Origin: Pseudomonas sp. Irchel s3h17
GTDB lineage: Bacteria > Pseudomonadota > Gammaproteobacteria > Pseudomonadales > Pseudomonadaceae
NCBI RefSeq assembly: GCF_900187505.1
Contig: NZ_FYDL01000008.1
Span: forward strand, 1-64,000
Length of the DNA stretch: 64,000 bases
Reading direction: 5' to 3'
The notes beneath the pieces are model-generated. The model had not been told where the DNA came from. It made no database searches and worked only from the letters and a program-made list of their open reading frames with translations. Each line of letters opens with the position of its first letter. Position 1 is the first letter of the stretch. Shown here one piece after another: positions 17,387-26,723 of this stretch. The translations under genes and the position numbers were made by a program.

Positions 17387-18196
17387 TCAGGGACGGTGCA
17401 TTTTCATCCAGCGCGCGGGCGACAGGCCGTAGGCTTTGCCGAATTGCCGGGTCATGTGGCTTTGATCGCTGAAGCCTGCGATCAGTGCCGCCTGGGTCAG
17501 TGACTCGCCCGCGATCAGCAGCGAGCGCACCAGGTCCAGGCGGCGCATGGTCAGGTAGCGGTAGGGGCTGGTGCCGAACAGCAAGCGAAAGTCCCGCGAC
17601 AGGCCCCAGCGATCGCGCCCGCTGTGTTCGGCCAGTTGGTCCAGGGTCACGGCCTGGTCCAGGGCACTGTGCATGAATTCGCGAGCGCGCTCGGCCGCCA
17701 CATAGTCGAAGTGCTGGCGACGGGCGCAGACGCCGGAAACCGCGTTCATGGCCTGGGCCAGGTCGAACAGCGCGTCTTGTTGCTCCAGTGGGTCGAGCGG
17801 GCGGTCCAGGCTTTGCAGCAAGACGTCGGTGGCGGCGAACAAGCGGGGGTCGGTGGAAATGCCGGTCTTGATAAAGGGCAGGGGCTGTCCACCGAGTATC
17901 TGCTGGATCAGGGCCGGTTCGACGTACAGCATCCGGTACTTGAAACCATCGTCGGTGCCGGCTTCGCCATCGTGGACTTCATCCGGGTGCAGCACCATGG
18001 TTGCGCCCGGCAGGTTGTGCCGCCAGCCACCGCGATACTGGAAGCTTTGTACGCCGGACAGGGTGCGGCCAATGGCATAGGTGTCGTGGCGGTGAAGGTC
18101 GTAGCCATGCCCCGAGAAAAAGGCCTCGATACGCTCCACACCACCCGTTTTGGGAGCGCGATGGAACCAGTCGGTGAGGAGGTTTGGCTTGCCCAT
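17387..18196 (-). CDS. AraC-family transcriptional regulator
   Basis: A 269-residue regulator. The N-terminal half is a cupin-like AraC sensor domain (HRHDTYAIG near residue 35; LHPDEVHDGE near residue 69). The C-terminal half has two helix-turn-helix motifs, and the second (ALIAGFSDQSHMTRQFGKAY) is a classic AraC signature. The start is the ATG at 18196. The reading frame extends upstream, but that part overlaps the divergent acetyltransferase. Its target may be that GNAT gene, with which it shares a 150-bp divergent spacer. Confidence 0.87.
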   Translation of the reverse strand: MGKPNLLTDWFHRAPKTGGVERIEAFFSGHGYDLHRHDTYAIGRTLSGVQSFQYRGGWRHNLPGATMVLHPDEVHDGEAGTDDGFKYRMLYVEPALIQQILGGQPLPFIKTGISTDPRLFAATDVLLQSLDRPLDPLEQQDALFDLAQAMNAVSGVCARRQHFDYVAAERAREFMHSALDQAVTLDQLAEHSGRDRWGLSRDFRLLFGTSPYRYLTMRRLDLVRSLLIAGESLTQAALIAGFSDQSHMTRQFGKAYGLSPARWMKMHRP

Positions 18197-18346
18197 GGGA
18201 AGTCTTCGTGGCCGGATTGGCAATGACGGACACGTTAGCTCAGGCGCAGGTTGGCTGTCAGCCGGATTCCCGGTTGATCGATGGACTGTAGGTCGAGTAA
18301 AAGCTATGGGGATGGTTGAGCCCCCAAGGGACAAGGAGACCCGAAC

Positions 18347-18829
18347 ATGAGCATCAGTTTTCGAGCGGTAAACGAGCAGGACATCCCGCGTATTTGCAGT
18401 TTTGCCCGTGACCGGACGGAGCAGTTCTTTTTCTTTCCCGCCGCGACCTGGCCGCTTACCCCGGAGCAACTGCAGGGTTCGATCGACAAGCGCTCGGACT
18501 CCACGGTGATCGAGCGGGATGGCGTCGTGGTGGGGTTCGCCAACTTCTATCGTTGGGAAACCGGCGGCACCTGCACCCTCGGCAATGTGATTGTCGATCC
18601 GCAGGCCAGGGGGCAGGGGATCGGTGCACAGTTGATCGAGCACATGATCGCCATCGCCCGGACCCGGCACCAGGCGGGCGAGGTGACGTTGTCCTGCTTC
18701 AACACCAATGTGGCCGGCTTGTTGCTCTATCCCAAGCTCGGGTTCACACCGTTTTCGATCGAAGAGCGTCAGGACAGGCAGGGCCAGCGGCTGGCGCTGA
18801 TTCATCTGCGTCTTGCTGCGTCAGGATGA
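18347..18829 (+). CDS. GNAT-family N-acetyltransferase
   Basis: A 160-residue acetyltransferase. The acetyl-CoA-binding loop is ARGQGIGAQL near residues 86-95, after the strand GNVIVDP. The C-terminal NTNVAGLLLYPKLGF is the usual GNAT motif B. AAGGAG is well placed before the ATG. It is divergent from the AraC regulator, which may control it. Substrate unknown. Confidence 0.87.
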   Translation: MSISFRAVNEQDIPRICSFARDRTEQFFFFPAATWPLTPEQLQGSIDKRSDSTVIERDGVVVGFANFYRWETGGTCTLGNVIVDPQARGQGIGAQLIEHMIAIARTRHQAGEVTLSCFNTNVAGLLLYPKLGFTPFSIEERQDRQGQRLALIHLRLAASG

Positions 18830-18859
18830 GGGCGCAGCCTGCAAAGACTGTGCTGGCCG

Positions 18860-19672
18860 TCAGTTTTTCAGCGGGATGTACAACTCGGTCACGCTGTCCG
18901 GGTGCATCGGCCCCAGGAACCGCTCACCGCAGTATTCGAACTCCATCCCCTCATCGGGCGCCATGCCCGCAGCCGGTAGCCATTCGCTGTAAGCCGCGCG
19001 GAAGGTCTCCGGCAGGGTGGTGACGCTGCCGTGGTGCTCGACCCGGGCGTAGTGCCGAGCTGGAATCTGCAGCTCCACCATGCCCTGCACCAGCGGTGCA
19101 TCGGCACTCACCGGCAAGCCTGCGACATAGCGCCATTGACCGTCGTCCAGCGGCTGGCAGACGCCAAAGGTGCCGACCGGATCCTGCAACCGGTCGATCT
19201 CCTCTTCCCGCGGAAGGAACCGCTGCCACATCTGCGCGATGCTGCCTTCGTCCTGCTGTTGCCAGCTCATGCCCATGATGCGCAGGGCGGGATAAAGGAT
19301 TCGCTCGGGCGTCTGCGGTGCCGGCAGGCTGCGTTCCGGTTGCGCCAGATAGCGGGTGAGGCGGTCGAGCACCTGCTGATCGCGGGCAATCGCACTTTGC
19401 AGTGTGCGGGCATGCGCTTGCAGGGACTCACGCAGGCTGATGACGCTGTCCAGGCTGCCGTTGTCGACCAGCATGCGGATATCTTCCAGCGCCATGCCCA
19501 ACTGCTTGAGCCAGACGATACGCCCCAGGGTGATGATCTGCTCGGGGCGGTAGTAGCGATAGCCGTTGTCACGCCCGGTCAGTGCGGGGGCGAACAGACC
19601 GATGCTGTCGTAGTGGCGCAGGGTCTTGGTGGTGAGCCCGTGAATACGGGCCATTTGGCCGATGGTCAGCAT
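18860..19672 (-). CDS. MerR-family regulator with GyrI-like effector domain
   Basis: A 270-residue regulator. The N-terminal MerR helix-turn-helix (residues 1-70) reads LTIGQMARIHGLTTKTLRHYD and includes the conserved NGYRYY. A dimerisation coiled coil follows at about 75-115. The C-terminal half (about 125-270) resembles the GyrI/BmrR drug-binding fold, ending in YIPLKN. This layout is that of BmrR- and BltR-type activators that respond to aromatic or cationic drugs. No efflux gene is directly adjacent, so the target is unknown. Confidence 0.87.
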   Translation of the reverse strand: MLTIGQMARIHGLTTKTLRHYDSIGLFAPALTGRDNGYRYYRPEQIITLGRIVWLKQLGMALEDIRMLVDNGSLDSVISLRESLQAHARTLQSAIARDQQVLDRLTRYLAQPERSLPAPQTPERILYPALRIMGMSWQQQDEGSIAQMWQRFLPREEEIDRLQDPVGTFGVCQPLDDGQWRYVAGLPVSADAPLVQGMVELQIPARHYARVEHHGSVTTLPETFRAAYSEWLPAAGMAPDEGMEFEYCGERFLGPMHPDSVTELYIPLKN

Positions 19673-19809
19673 GTAACCTCCTTTTTTGGCTGCTGGAACC
19701 AGCCTATTCGTTGTCCTAGGGTAAAGCTCAAGCCTGCACGTAGGTTTTTCTGAAGGCGAAATGAATGTCCTGCACTCGACAGCTTGCGAGGTTTACGCCG
19801 CTGAAGTGG

Positions 19810-20181
19810 TTAATGGCTTCTGGCGGGTTTGATCAGGCTTTCTGCCGGGATTCCGAACAGCTCATGAAGCTTCCAGATCATCGGCAGCGTCAGTGCTCGT
19901 TTGCCGTTGAGCACCTCATACACCCTGTTTGTCCGGCCGATGGCGGGCGCCAGGTCCGCGGCGGATAACCCCGATTGTTCCATGCGGAACTTGATCGCAT
20001 CGATAGGGTTGGGTAGATCGATTGGGAACTGCTTTGCTTCGTACGCCTGAATGAGGGTGATCATGACGTCAAAGTAGTCACCTTCCGGGGTGCCCGGTTC
20101 TGGTTCATTGTCGAATAGAGCAGACACTTCCTTGAGGGCTGCGCGGTAGTCCTGTTCGGTATGAATCGGACGGATATTCAT
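19810..20181 (-). CDS. higA: HigA-type antitoxin
   Basis: A 123-residue antitoxin with a C-terminal Xre-type helix-turn-helix (SGLSAADLAPAIGRTNRVYEVLNGKR) at about residues 70-98. The N-terminal part (YRAALKEVSALFDNEPEPGTPEGDYFDVM) is typical of the E. coli HigA (YgjM) type. It follows the toxin gene by 3 bases on the same strand. It should bind and neutralise HigB and repress the operon. Confidence 0.88.
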   Translation of the reverse strand: MNIRPIHTEQDYRAALKEVSALFDNEPEPGTPEGDYFDVMITLIQAYEAKQFPIDLPNPIDAIKFRMEQSGLSAADLAPAIGRTNRVYEVLNGKRALTLPMIWKLHELFGIPAESLIKPARSH

Positions 20182-20184
20182 GGG

Positions 20185-20487
20185 TTACTCCATTTCAACG
20201 GTATCGGCATCGATAGCGTCGTACTGCTGGTGGGTGCCGACAAACTTTATGTAAATGGCCCCGAAGCGATAGGCCACAGAGACAACGAGCCGGTAGTCGT
20301 TGCCCTTGATGTTGAAGACGACCCTGCGTTCCTTGAGGATGCTGGCACTGCCAAAGTGCGCTTTGATATCCGCAGGGGTACACCAGTTCGCGTTCTTTGC
20401 TTCGTCAATCCAGGCCAGGAAAGATTGTTCAGAGTCCGGGAATTTCTCCCAGAAACCTTTCAGATGACTGATGGCGATGATTCTCAT
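20185..20487 (-). CDS. higB: HigB-type mRNA interferase toxin
   Basis: A 100-residue toxin of the HigB family of ribosome-dependent mRNA interferases. Family features include the N-terminal RIIAISHLKGFWEKFPDSE, the central VFNIKGNDYRLVVSVAY and the C-terminal IYIKFVGTHQQYDAIDADT. The toxin gene comes first in the operon, as is usual for hig loci. It belongs to the YgjN-like group rather than the RelE-like HigB known from P. aeruginosa, although the locus lies in the same ychF-proximal neighbourhood. Confidence 0.88.
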   Translation of the reverse strand: MRIIAISHLKGFWEKFPDSEQSFLAWIDEAKNANWCTPADIKAHFGSASILKERRVVFNIKGNDYRLVVSVAYRFGAIYIKFVGTHQQYDAIDADTVEME

Positions 20488-20644
20488 GGGATGATCCTAG
20501 TCCCATGCTGGGACTGTTTCAAGGCTGCGAAAAGAAGAGGCGATGAGCTGCCTTGGCGAGCAGGCAGGATGCTAGGCCTTTGCCGGGTTCATGGCTGTCG
20601 GCGTCCGGCTTGGCGAGCAGGATGATTCGGTGCCATATCCCATA

Positions 20645-20677
20645 GAAAAGGGCCTACCTCGAAGTAAGCCCTTTCTT
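20645..20677 (-). terminator. Terminator region between higB and ggt
   Basis: GGGCTTAC and GTAGGCCC pair around TTCGAG, flanked by AAA and TTT. The hairpin follows the minus-strand ggt gene. The 200-bp spacer holding it contains no other gene. Confidence 0.75.
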
Positions 20678-20691
20678 GTTTGCATCCCCAA

Positions 20692-22524
20692 TCAATCCCC
20701 CAGCGCTGCTCCCTCGCGCCGTGGATCGGCCCCGCCGGCCCACGAGGCGTTGCCCTGTGCATCACGCACCCGGACGATGGCCTGGGTGCCGCTGGTCATG
20801 TCGATTTCGTTCACCACGTGCCCTTTATCCTTGAGCGCCTGGATCAGCGCCGGGCTGAACTGGCCTTTCTCCAGTTCGGTGGGGCCGTTGCGGCTGCCGA
20901 AGTTCGGCAGGCTGATGGCCGCTTGCGGGTCGAGGTTCCAGTCGAGCATGCCGACCACCGACTTGGCGACGTACTCGATGATTTGTGAGCCGCCGGGCGA
21001 GCCGACGGTGGCGAGCAGTTCGCCGCTCTGGCGATCGAAGATCAGTGTCGGTGCCATGGACGAACGCGGACGTTTGCCGGGTTCGATGCGGTTGGCCACC
21101 GGCTGGCCGTTTTCTTCGGGGATGAACGAGAAGTCGGTCATCTGATTGTTCAGCATGAAGCCCTGCACCATCAGATGCGAGCCGAACGCCGCCTCAACCG
21201 TGGTGGTCATGGACACGGCACCGCCCAGATCGTCCACGGCCACCACTTGCGAAGTGGAGATGCGCAGTGGCGAGCGGTCTGGCGCATAGACCAGTTGGAC
21301 GCCCGGCGGTGTGCCCGGTTTGGCAGTGCCCATGCTGCGCTCACCGATCAGCGTTGCACGACTGGCCAGGTAAGCGGGGGAGACCAGGCCGGCGACCGGC
21401 ACCGGGACGAAGTCTGAGTCCGCGACGTACAGCGCCCGGTCGGCGTAGGCCAGGCGCTCGGCTTCAGCGATCAGGTGCACGGCTTCAGGTGCCGGCTCGA
21501 GGCCGGCCGGCTTGTTGCTCTTGAGCGGTTTGAGAGGTGCCAGGGCGAAGCGCTTGTCGCGGGTCTCCAGGGCCTGCAAGGTGCCGAGGATCTGCGCCAC
21601 GGCAATCCCGCCCGAGGACGGAGGCGGCATGCCGCACACCTGCCAGCGCTTGTAGTCGGTGCACAGCGGCGCGCGCTCCTTGGCGCTGTAGCCCTTGAGG
21701 TCATTGAGCGACAGGCTGCCGGGGTTGGCGTGGCCCTGAACCCTGGCCACGATTTCCTCGGCCACCGGGCCTTGATACAGCGCGTTCGGGCCTTCTGCGG
21801 CGATGCGCGTGAGCACCTTGGCCAGCGCCGGGTTCTTCAGCAGGGTGCCGACGGCTTTCGGGCTGCCATCGGCATTGAGGAAGTACGCGGACATGTCGGG
21901 CGAGCGCGGCAGGAACGGATCGGAAGCGATCATCGTGTGCAGGCGTGGCGAGATCGCGAAGCCCTTTTCAGCCAGCGCGATGGCCGGCTCGAACAGTTTT
22001 GCCCAGGCCAGGCGGCCGTGTTTTTGATGGGCCAGTTCCAGCGCGCGCAACACCCCCGGAGTACCGACCGAGCGCCCGCCAATCTGCGCCTGAGGGAATG
22101 GCATCGGTTGACCGTCAGCTTGCAGGAAGAGTTTTTCGTTGGCGCCGGCCGGCGCGGTTTCGCGGCCGTCGTAGGTGCGCACGGCCTTGCCATCCCACAA
22201 CACGATCAATGCACCGCCACCGATCCCCGAGGATTGCGGCTCTACCAGCGTCAACACCGCTTGCATGGCAATCGCTGCGTCGATGGCCGAGCCACCTTGG
22301 CGCAGCATTTCACGCCCGGCTGCGGCGGCCAGCGGGTTGGCGGCCGCGGCCATGTGTTTGCCGGCGTATTGGGTCTGCAGGTCGGTGCGATACCCCGACG
22401 CCACCTCGGGCGCGGTGGGCAGGGAGCTGACCGGTGGGGCGTTGCAGGCGGCGAGGGTCAGGGCGCTGACGATGAGCGACAAGGCGCAGAGGCGGTAGCG
22501 GCTCAAGGGGAAGGCTGGAAACAC
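20692..22524 (-). CDS. ggt: Gamma-glutamyltransferase, lipoprotein-like N-terminus
   Basis: A 610-residue gamma-glutamyltransferase that cleaves and transfers the gamma-glutamyl group of glutathione in the periplasm. The precursor is autocleaved before a Thr into large and small chains. The start is a GTG (22524) with GGAG seven bases upstream. The N-terminus has a signal peptide ending in LTLAAC, a lipobox. The nucleophile region reads RISTSQVVAVDD rather than the common NTTHFSVVD. Downstream, SMTTTVEAAFGS and MLNNQMTDFS are family-typical, and PPPSSGG is the conserved loop of the large chain. It is divergent from the peptidase-like gene. Confidence 0.88.
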   Translation of the reverse strand: MFPAFPLSRYRLCALSLIVSALTLAACNAPPVSSLPTAPEVASGYRTDLQTQYAGKHMAAAANPLAAAAGREMLRQGGSAIDAAIAMQAVLTLVEPQSSGIGGGALIVLWDGKAVRTYDGRETAPAGANEKLFLQADGQPMPFPQAQIGGRSVGTPGVLRALELAHQKHGRLAWAKLFEPAIALAEKGFAISPRLHTMIASDPFLPRSPDMSAYFLNADGSPKAVGTLLKNPALAKVLTRIAAEGPNALYQGPVAEEIVARVQGHANPGSLSLNDLKGYSAKERAPLCTDYKRWQVCGMPPPSSGGIAVAQILGTLQALETRDKRFALAPLKPLKSNKPAGLEPAPEAVHLIAEAERLAYADRALYVADSDFVPVPVAGLVSPAYLASRATLIGERSMGTAKPGTPPGVQLVYAPDRSPLRISTSQVVAVDDLGGAVSMTTTVEAAFGSHLMVQGFMLNNQMTDFSFIPEENGQPVANRIEPGKRPRSSMAPTLIFDRQSGELLATVGSPGGSQIIEYVAKSVVGMLDWNLDPQAAISLPNFGSRNGPTELEKGQFSPALIQALKDKGHVVNEIDMTSGTQAIVRVRDAQGNASWAGGADPRREGAALGD

Positions 22525-22703
22525 GTGGCACTCCGTCCGTTGGATAAAAGATTCGGGGGGACTGTATCGGCGTGAAGGGTCAGCTGCAACGCTGGGTTGC
22601 TGCGCGCTGGGACAGGGAAGGGGGCTTTTGTCCTTCATCAACAGGTGTATTTTCTGTAGGGTCGAGGGCACGGGACCTTCATCCAGAACAACAAGAGGCC
22701 GAC

Positions 22704-23807
22704 ATGCAGACCGAGTTTCCAGATCAGCCAAGCTACCGTGCGCAGCGTGAACGTTTCCTCGCGGCAGCGACGGCCGCCGGCGCCCGGTTGACCGAGTACC
22801 CGCACCCACTCAAGGGGCCGTTCGGTGAGGCCTTGAGCACCGACGTTGCCGTGCTGGGTGACCCCGATGCCAAACGCCTCCTGGTGGCCTTGAGCGGCAC
22901 GCACGGTGTGGAAGGCTTCTATGGCTCGGACTGCCAGAGCAAATGGCTCCAGGCGCTGGGCAAGCGCTCGCTGCCGGATGATGTCGCGGTGGTGATGATC
23001 CATTTGATCAATCCGTGGGGCACCGCATGGCTGCGTCGGGTCAACGAAGACAACATCGACCTGAACCGCAATCACCTGAACTTCGACTCACCGCTACCGG
23101 ACAACCGGGCCTATGCGGCGCTGCACGCGATCTACGCGTTCGACCCGTTGCGAGGGCCGGAGCGTGATCGAGCCGATGCCTTGCTGGCCACGCAGTTGGG
23201 CGAGCAGGGCTGGCCGGCGGTGATGGCGATTGTCGAAGGTGGCCAGCACAGCCATCCCGATGGCCTGTTTTACGGCGGGCGGGCACCGAGCTGGTCGAAT
23301 CGCACCTTGCACCAGATTATTGCGGCGCATCTTTCCCGGGCCGAAGTGGCCCTGTGCTTCGACCTGCATACCGGTGCCGGCGAGTATGGGCATCCGATGT
23401 TACTGACCGTCACCCAGGCCGTCTATCCGGCGTTGCAGGAGGCGCAGGCCCTCTATGGTCCGTGGCTCTACACCGTGCAGACGGGCGCGCGCAGCCACAG
23501 CGAAACCGGGATCGCTACGAGCGCTACTGGCTACACCTCCCAGGCGCTGCTCGATGCCTTGCCGCAGGTGCGCTTGATGCCCTTTGTCATTGAATGCGGA
23601 ACCTACCCGGGGGAGGCGGTGCATGAGCACCTGCGTGACGATCACTGGCTGCACTTGCACGGCGACCCGTGTGACGCAGCAGGGCGTCGGATCAAGCTCG
23701 ATCTGCTGGAGCAGTTTTATCCGGCGGACCCTGACTGGCAGGAAATGGTCTGGGTCCGTACGCGGCAAATCTGGGAGAAGGCGTTGTCCGCCTTGCCGAC
23801 GCTTTAG
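22704..23807 (+). CDS. DUF2817 / M14-like zinc peptidase family protein
   Basis: A 367-residue protein resembling the DUF2817 branch of M14 zinc carboxypeptidases. The HGVEGFYGS motif near residue 71 supplies a His and Glu zinc-ligand pair. NPWGTAWLRRVNEDNIDLNRN near residue 107 contains the substrate-binding Arg-Asn type motif. CFDLHTGAGEYG near residue 220 supplies the third His. A Glu in FVIECGTYPGE is a possible general base. The ATG at 22704 has AGAGG upstream. Substrate unknown. No signal peptide is seen, so it is probably cytoplasmic. Confidence 0.8.
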   Translation: MQTEFPDQPSYRAQRERFLAAATAAGARLTEYPHPLKGPFGEALSTDVAVLGDPDAKRLLVALSGTHGVEGFYGSDCQSKWLQALGKRSLPDDVAVVMIHLINPWGTAWLRRVNEDNIDLNRNHLNFDSPLPDNRAYAALHAIYAFDPLRGPERDRADALLATQLGEQGWPAVMAIVEGGQHSHPDGLFYGGRAPSWSNRTLHQIIAAHLSRAEVALCFDLHTGAGEYGHPMLLTVTQAVYPALQEAQALYGPWLYTVQTGARSHSETGIATSATGYTSQALLDALPQVRLMPFVIECGTYPGEAVHEHLRDDHWLHLHGDPCDAAGRRIKLDLLEQFYPADPDWQEMVWVRTRQIWEKALSALPTL

Positions 23808-23818
23808 GAGGGTCGTCG

Positions 23819-23852
23819 ATGGCCGGCACCGCGAATGTACGGTGCCGGCCAT
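23819..23852. terminator. Perfect hairpin after the DUF2817 gene
   Basis: A 13-bp perfect stem (ATGGCCGGCACCG and complement) encloses an 8-base loop, 11 bases after the stop. There is no T-run directly behind it. It may act with the second hairpin at 23878-23912. Confidence 0.5.
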
Positions 23853-23877
23853 TGGGCGGGCACTTTTCTGCGGGCAT

Positions 23878-23912
23878 AAAAAAACGGCCTACCTTTCGGT
23901 AAGCCGTTTTTA
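23878..23912. terminator. Bidirectional terminator of tRNA-Met and the DUF2817 gene
   Basis: AAAACGGC and GCCGTTTTT pair with inner CTTAC/GTAGG-type pairing around TTTCG. Runs of A and T flank the stem on both sides. It is six bases beyond the 3' end of the minus-strand tRNA. Confidence 0.85.
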
Positions 23913-23917
23913 GTACT

Positions 23918-23994
23918 TGGTGGCTACACAGGGACTTGAACCCCGGACCCCAGCATTATGAATGCTATGCTCTAACCAACTGAGCTATGTAGCC
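23918..23994 (-). tRNA. tRNA-Met (CAT), elongator type
   Basis: A complete cloverleaf. The acceptor stem is GGCTACA/TGTAGCC, the D arm GCTC...GAGC, the anticodon stem TAGCA/TGCTG with loop TTCATAA (anticodon CAT), and the T arm carries TTCAAGT. The 3' CCA is encoded. The first base pair G-C and the A-form D arm indicate the elongator rather than the initiator tRNA. It could be a CAT-reading tRNA-Ile2 instead, because lysidine modification cannot be seen in DNA, but the T-arm and acceptor fit Met. Confidence 0.93.
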
Positions 23995-24277
23995 AAGTGG
24001 CGCGCATTATTGGCTTGGAACGACGATGTGTCAAGCATAAATCTAAAATATTTCTCTACGCTTTCAACCGCTTATCCTCCTGACCCGGAAAAAACCACGA
24101 CAAATCCGCTTCAACCCTGCTCAAACGGTCTGCCATGGGGGCGCAGTGCCTTGCTTTCGGGGTGGAGCGTGGAACCTAAAAACTCGTTAGCAGGCTAAGG
24201 GGATGGCGCTGCCACCGTGAAAAATGGCACATTGGCGCACCGGCAAATGCGCTCCCATCCGCTGTATGGAAACTCTC

Positions 24278-25495
24278 ATGGCAACCAGTCCCCCCCAAGC
24301 GGCCGCTTCAGCCGCGTCCGCAACCTCACACAGCAGCCCCTTGGTCATGCGCATCATCGGCGCGGTGGCGCTGGCGCATTTGATCAACGACCTGATTCAG
24401 TCCGTGCTGCCGTCGATCTATCCGATGCTCAAGGCCAATTATGGCCTGACCTTCACCCAGGTCGGCCTGATTACCTTGACCTTCCAGCTCACCGCTTCGC
24501 TGTTGCAGCCGTGGGTCGGTTATTACACCGATCGGCACCCCAAGCCCTATCTGCTGCCAATGGGCATGATCTGCACCCTGATCGGCATTCTGATGATGTC
24601 TCAGGTCGGCAGTTTTCCGTTGATCCTGCTGGCGGCGGGGCTGATCGGCATCGGCTCCTCGACCTTTCACCCGGAAGCTTCCCGTGTGGCGCGACTGGCC
24701 TCGGGCGGGCGCTTCGGTCTGGCGCAGTCGACCTTCCAGGTCGGTGGCAACGCCGGTTCAGCGTTCGGGCCGCTGCTGGCGGCGGCGATCATCATTCCGT
24801 TCGGCCAGGGTAATGTGGCCTGGTTCGGGCTGTTCGCGGTATTCGCGCTGGTGGTGCTGTATGGCATCAGCCGCTGGTACGCCAATCACTTGAGCCTGTT
24901 CAAGCTCAAACAGGGCCAGGCGGCGACTCACGGCCTGTCGAAGGGCAGGGTGATCAGTGCGTTGGTGGTCCTGGGGCTGCTGGTGTTCTCCAAATATTTC
25001 TACATGGCCAGCCTGACCAGTTATTTCACCTTCTACCTGATCGAGAAATTCGACCTGTCGGTGGCCAGTTCGCAATTGCACCTGTTCCTGTTTCTCGGGG
25101 CGGTGGCGGCGGGGACCTTTTTCGGTGGACCGATTGGCGACAAGATCGGCCGGAAGGCCGTGATCTGGTTCTCGATCCTCGGTGTTGCGCCGTTCACCCT
25201 GCTCATGCCTCACGTCGACCTGTTCTGGACCAGCGTCCTGAGCGTGGTGATCGGCTTCATCCTGGCCTCGGCGTTCTCGGCCATCGTGGTCTACGCCCAG
25301 GAACTGGTACCGGGTAATGTCGGCATGATTGCCGGGGTGTTCTTCGGCCTGATGTTCGGTTTCGGCGGGATCGGTGCGGCCCTGCTGGGGTACCTCGCAG
25401 ACATCCATGGCATCGAATACGTGTACTTCTTGTGTTCGTTCCTGCCGTTGTTCGGGCTGTTGGCGGTGTTTCTGCCTCGTACCAAAAAGGTATGA
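24278..25495 (+). CDS. fsr: Fosmidomycin-resistance-type MFS efflux protein
   Basis: A 405-residue major facilitator protein of the Fsr family with twelve predicted helices. HLINDLIQSVLPSIYPMLK near the N-terminus, the motif-A loop YYTDRHPKPYLLP and GIGSSTFHPEASRVARLASGG near residue 125 are hallmarks of Fsr proteins. GGPIGDKIGRKAVIW is the second-half motif A. Of two close ATGs (24266, 24278) the second has GGAA at better spacing. The family exports fosmidomycin and other compounds, but the natural substrate here is unknown. Confidence 0.88.
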   Translation: MATSPPQAAASAASATSHSSPLVMRIIGAVALAHLINDLIQSVLPSIYPMLKANYGLTFTQVGLITLTFQLTASLLQPWVGYYTDRHPKPYLLPMGMICTLIGILMMSQVGSFPLILLAAGLIGIGSSTFHPEASRVARLASGGRFGLAQSTFQVGGNAGSAFGPLLAAAIIIPFGQGNVAWFGLFAVFALVVLYGISRWYANHLSLFKLKQGQAATHGLSKGRVISALVVLGLLVFSKYFYMASLTSYFTFYLIEKFDLSVASSQLHLFLFLGAVAAGTFFGGPIGDKIGRKAVIWFSILGVAPFTLLMPHVDLFWTSVLSVVIGFILASAFSAIVVYAQELVPGNVGMIAGVFFGLMFGFGGIGAALLGYLADIHGIEYVYFLCSFLPLFGLLAVFLPRTKKV

Positions 25496-25507
25496 TTCAA
25501 CGCCAAC

Positions 25508-25541
25508 CCCTGAGGGAGCGAACAGGCTCGCTCCCTCAGGG
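25508..25541. terminator. Long perfect hairpin after fsr
   Basis: A 14-bp perfect stem (CCCTGAGGGAGCGA and complement) with a 6-base loop, followed by AGGATTTTC. It probably ends the fsr transcript. Its core GGGAGCGA...TCGCTCCC is REP-like. Confidence 0.65.
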
Positions 25542-25556
25542 AGGATTTTCAGGTAC

Positions 25557-25585
25557 AAAAAAGCCGCGAATAAACGCGGCTTTTT
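25557..25585. terminator. Terminator of ychF
   Basis: AAAAAGCCGCG pairs with CGCGGCTTTTT around AATAAA, 15 bases past the ychF stop on the minus strand. The symmetric A and T runs make it work in both directions. Confidence 0.88.
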
Positions 25586-25599
25586 CGTGGGCGGGTGTC

Positions 25600-26700
25600 T
25601 TACACGTTGAAGCGGAAGTGCATCACGTCACCGTCCTTGACGATGTAATCCTTGCCTTCCAGGCGCCATTTACCGGCTTCCTTGGTACCGGCTTCGCCTT
25701 TGTACTGGATGAAGTCGTTGTAGGCGATCACTTCGGCGCGGATGAAGCCTTTTTCGAAGTCGGTGTGGATCACGCCAGCAGCTTGTGGTGCGGTGGCACC
25801 GACGCGGACGGTCCAGGCGCGGACTTCTTCGACACCGGCGGTGAAGTAGGTCTGCAGGTGGAGCATTTCGTAGCCCGCGCGGATCACACGGTTCAGGCCA
25901 GGCTCTTCAAGGCCCAGGGCCTCAAGGAACATGTCTTTCTCTTCGCCGTCATCCAGCTCGGCGATTTCCGCTTCGATCTTGTTGCACACCGGAACCACAA
26001 CCGCGCCTTCTTCTTCGGCAATGGCCATGACCACGTCGAGCAGCGGGTTGTTGTGGAAGCCGTCTTCGGCAACGTTGGCGATGTACATCACTGGCTTGGT
26101 GGTCAGCAGGTGGAAGCCGCGGATCACCGCTTTCTCATCGGCGCTCATGTTCTTCATCAGGCTGCGCGCTGGCTTGCCTTCGGTGAAGTGAGCGATCAAT
26201 TGCTCCAGCAGGCCTTTCTGGACGACTGCGTCCTTGTCACCGCCCTTGGCGTTGCGGGCGACTTTCTGCAGTTGCTTTTCGCAGCTGTCGAGGTCGGCGA
26301 AGATCAGTTCCAGGTCGATGATCTCGATGTCGCGTTTCGGGTCGACGCTGTTGGAGACGTGAATCACGTTCTCGTCTTCGAAGCAGCGGACCACGTGGGC
26401 GATGGCATCGGTTTCACGGATGTTGGCCAGGAACTTGTTGCCCAGGCCTTCACCTTTCGACGCGCCGGCGACCAGGCCCGCGATATCGACGAATTCCATG
26501 GTGGTCGGCAGGATGCGCTTTGGATTGACGATGGCTGCCAAGGCGTCCATGCGTGGATCCGGCATCGGCACGATACCGCTGTTCGGCTCGATGGTGCAGA
26601 AGGGGAAGTTCTCGGCCGCGATACCGGATTTGGTCAGGGCGTTGAACAGGGTGGACTTACCGACGTTAGGCAGGCCGACGATGCCGCAATTGAATCCCAT
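25600..26700 (-). CDS. ychF: Redox-regulated ATPase YchF
   Basis: A 366-residue Obg-family P-loop protein that, unlike other family members, prefers [17 protein letters not shown] near residues 9-22 is the P-loop. [20 protein letters not shown] is the G3 and switch region. NVAED replaces the guanine-reading NKxD. The C-terminal TGS domain ends in [17 protein letters not shown]. The ATG at 26700 is used; upstream codons lie in the pth gene region. It forms a conserved pair with pth directly upstream (24-base gap). Confidence 0.96.
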   Translation of the reverse strand: MGFNCGIVGLPNVGKSTLFNALTKSGIAAENFPFCTIEPNSGIVPMPDPRMDALAAIVNPKRILPTTMEFVDIAGLVAGASKGEGLGNKFLANIRETDAIAHVVRCFEDENVIHVSNSVDPKRDIEIIDLELIFADLDSCEKQLQKVARNAKGGDKDAVVQKGLLEQLIAHFTEGKPARSLMKNMSADEKAVIRGFHLLTTKPVMYIANVAEDGFHNNPLLDVVMAIAEEEGAVVVPVCNKIEAEIAELDDGEEKDMFLEALGLEEPGLNRVIRAGYEMLHLQTYFTAGVEEVRAWTVRVGATAPQAAGVIHTDFEKGFIRAEVIAYNDFIQYKGEAGTKEAGKWRLEGKDYIVKDGDVMHFRFNV

Positions 26701-26723
26701 GGTGTTTCCCCGAGGAGTTAGAG

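Noticed and set aside
19810..20487. HigBA as the same system as the P. aeruginosa hig locus
   Set aside because: The neighbourhood is similar, but toxin and antitoxin sequences fit the E. coli YgjN/YgjM type, not the RelE-like pair.
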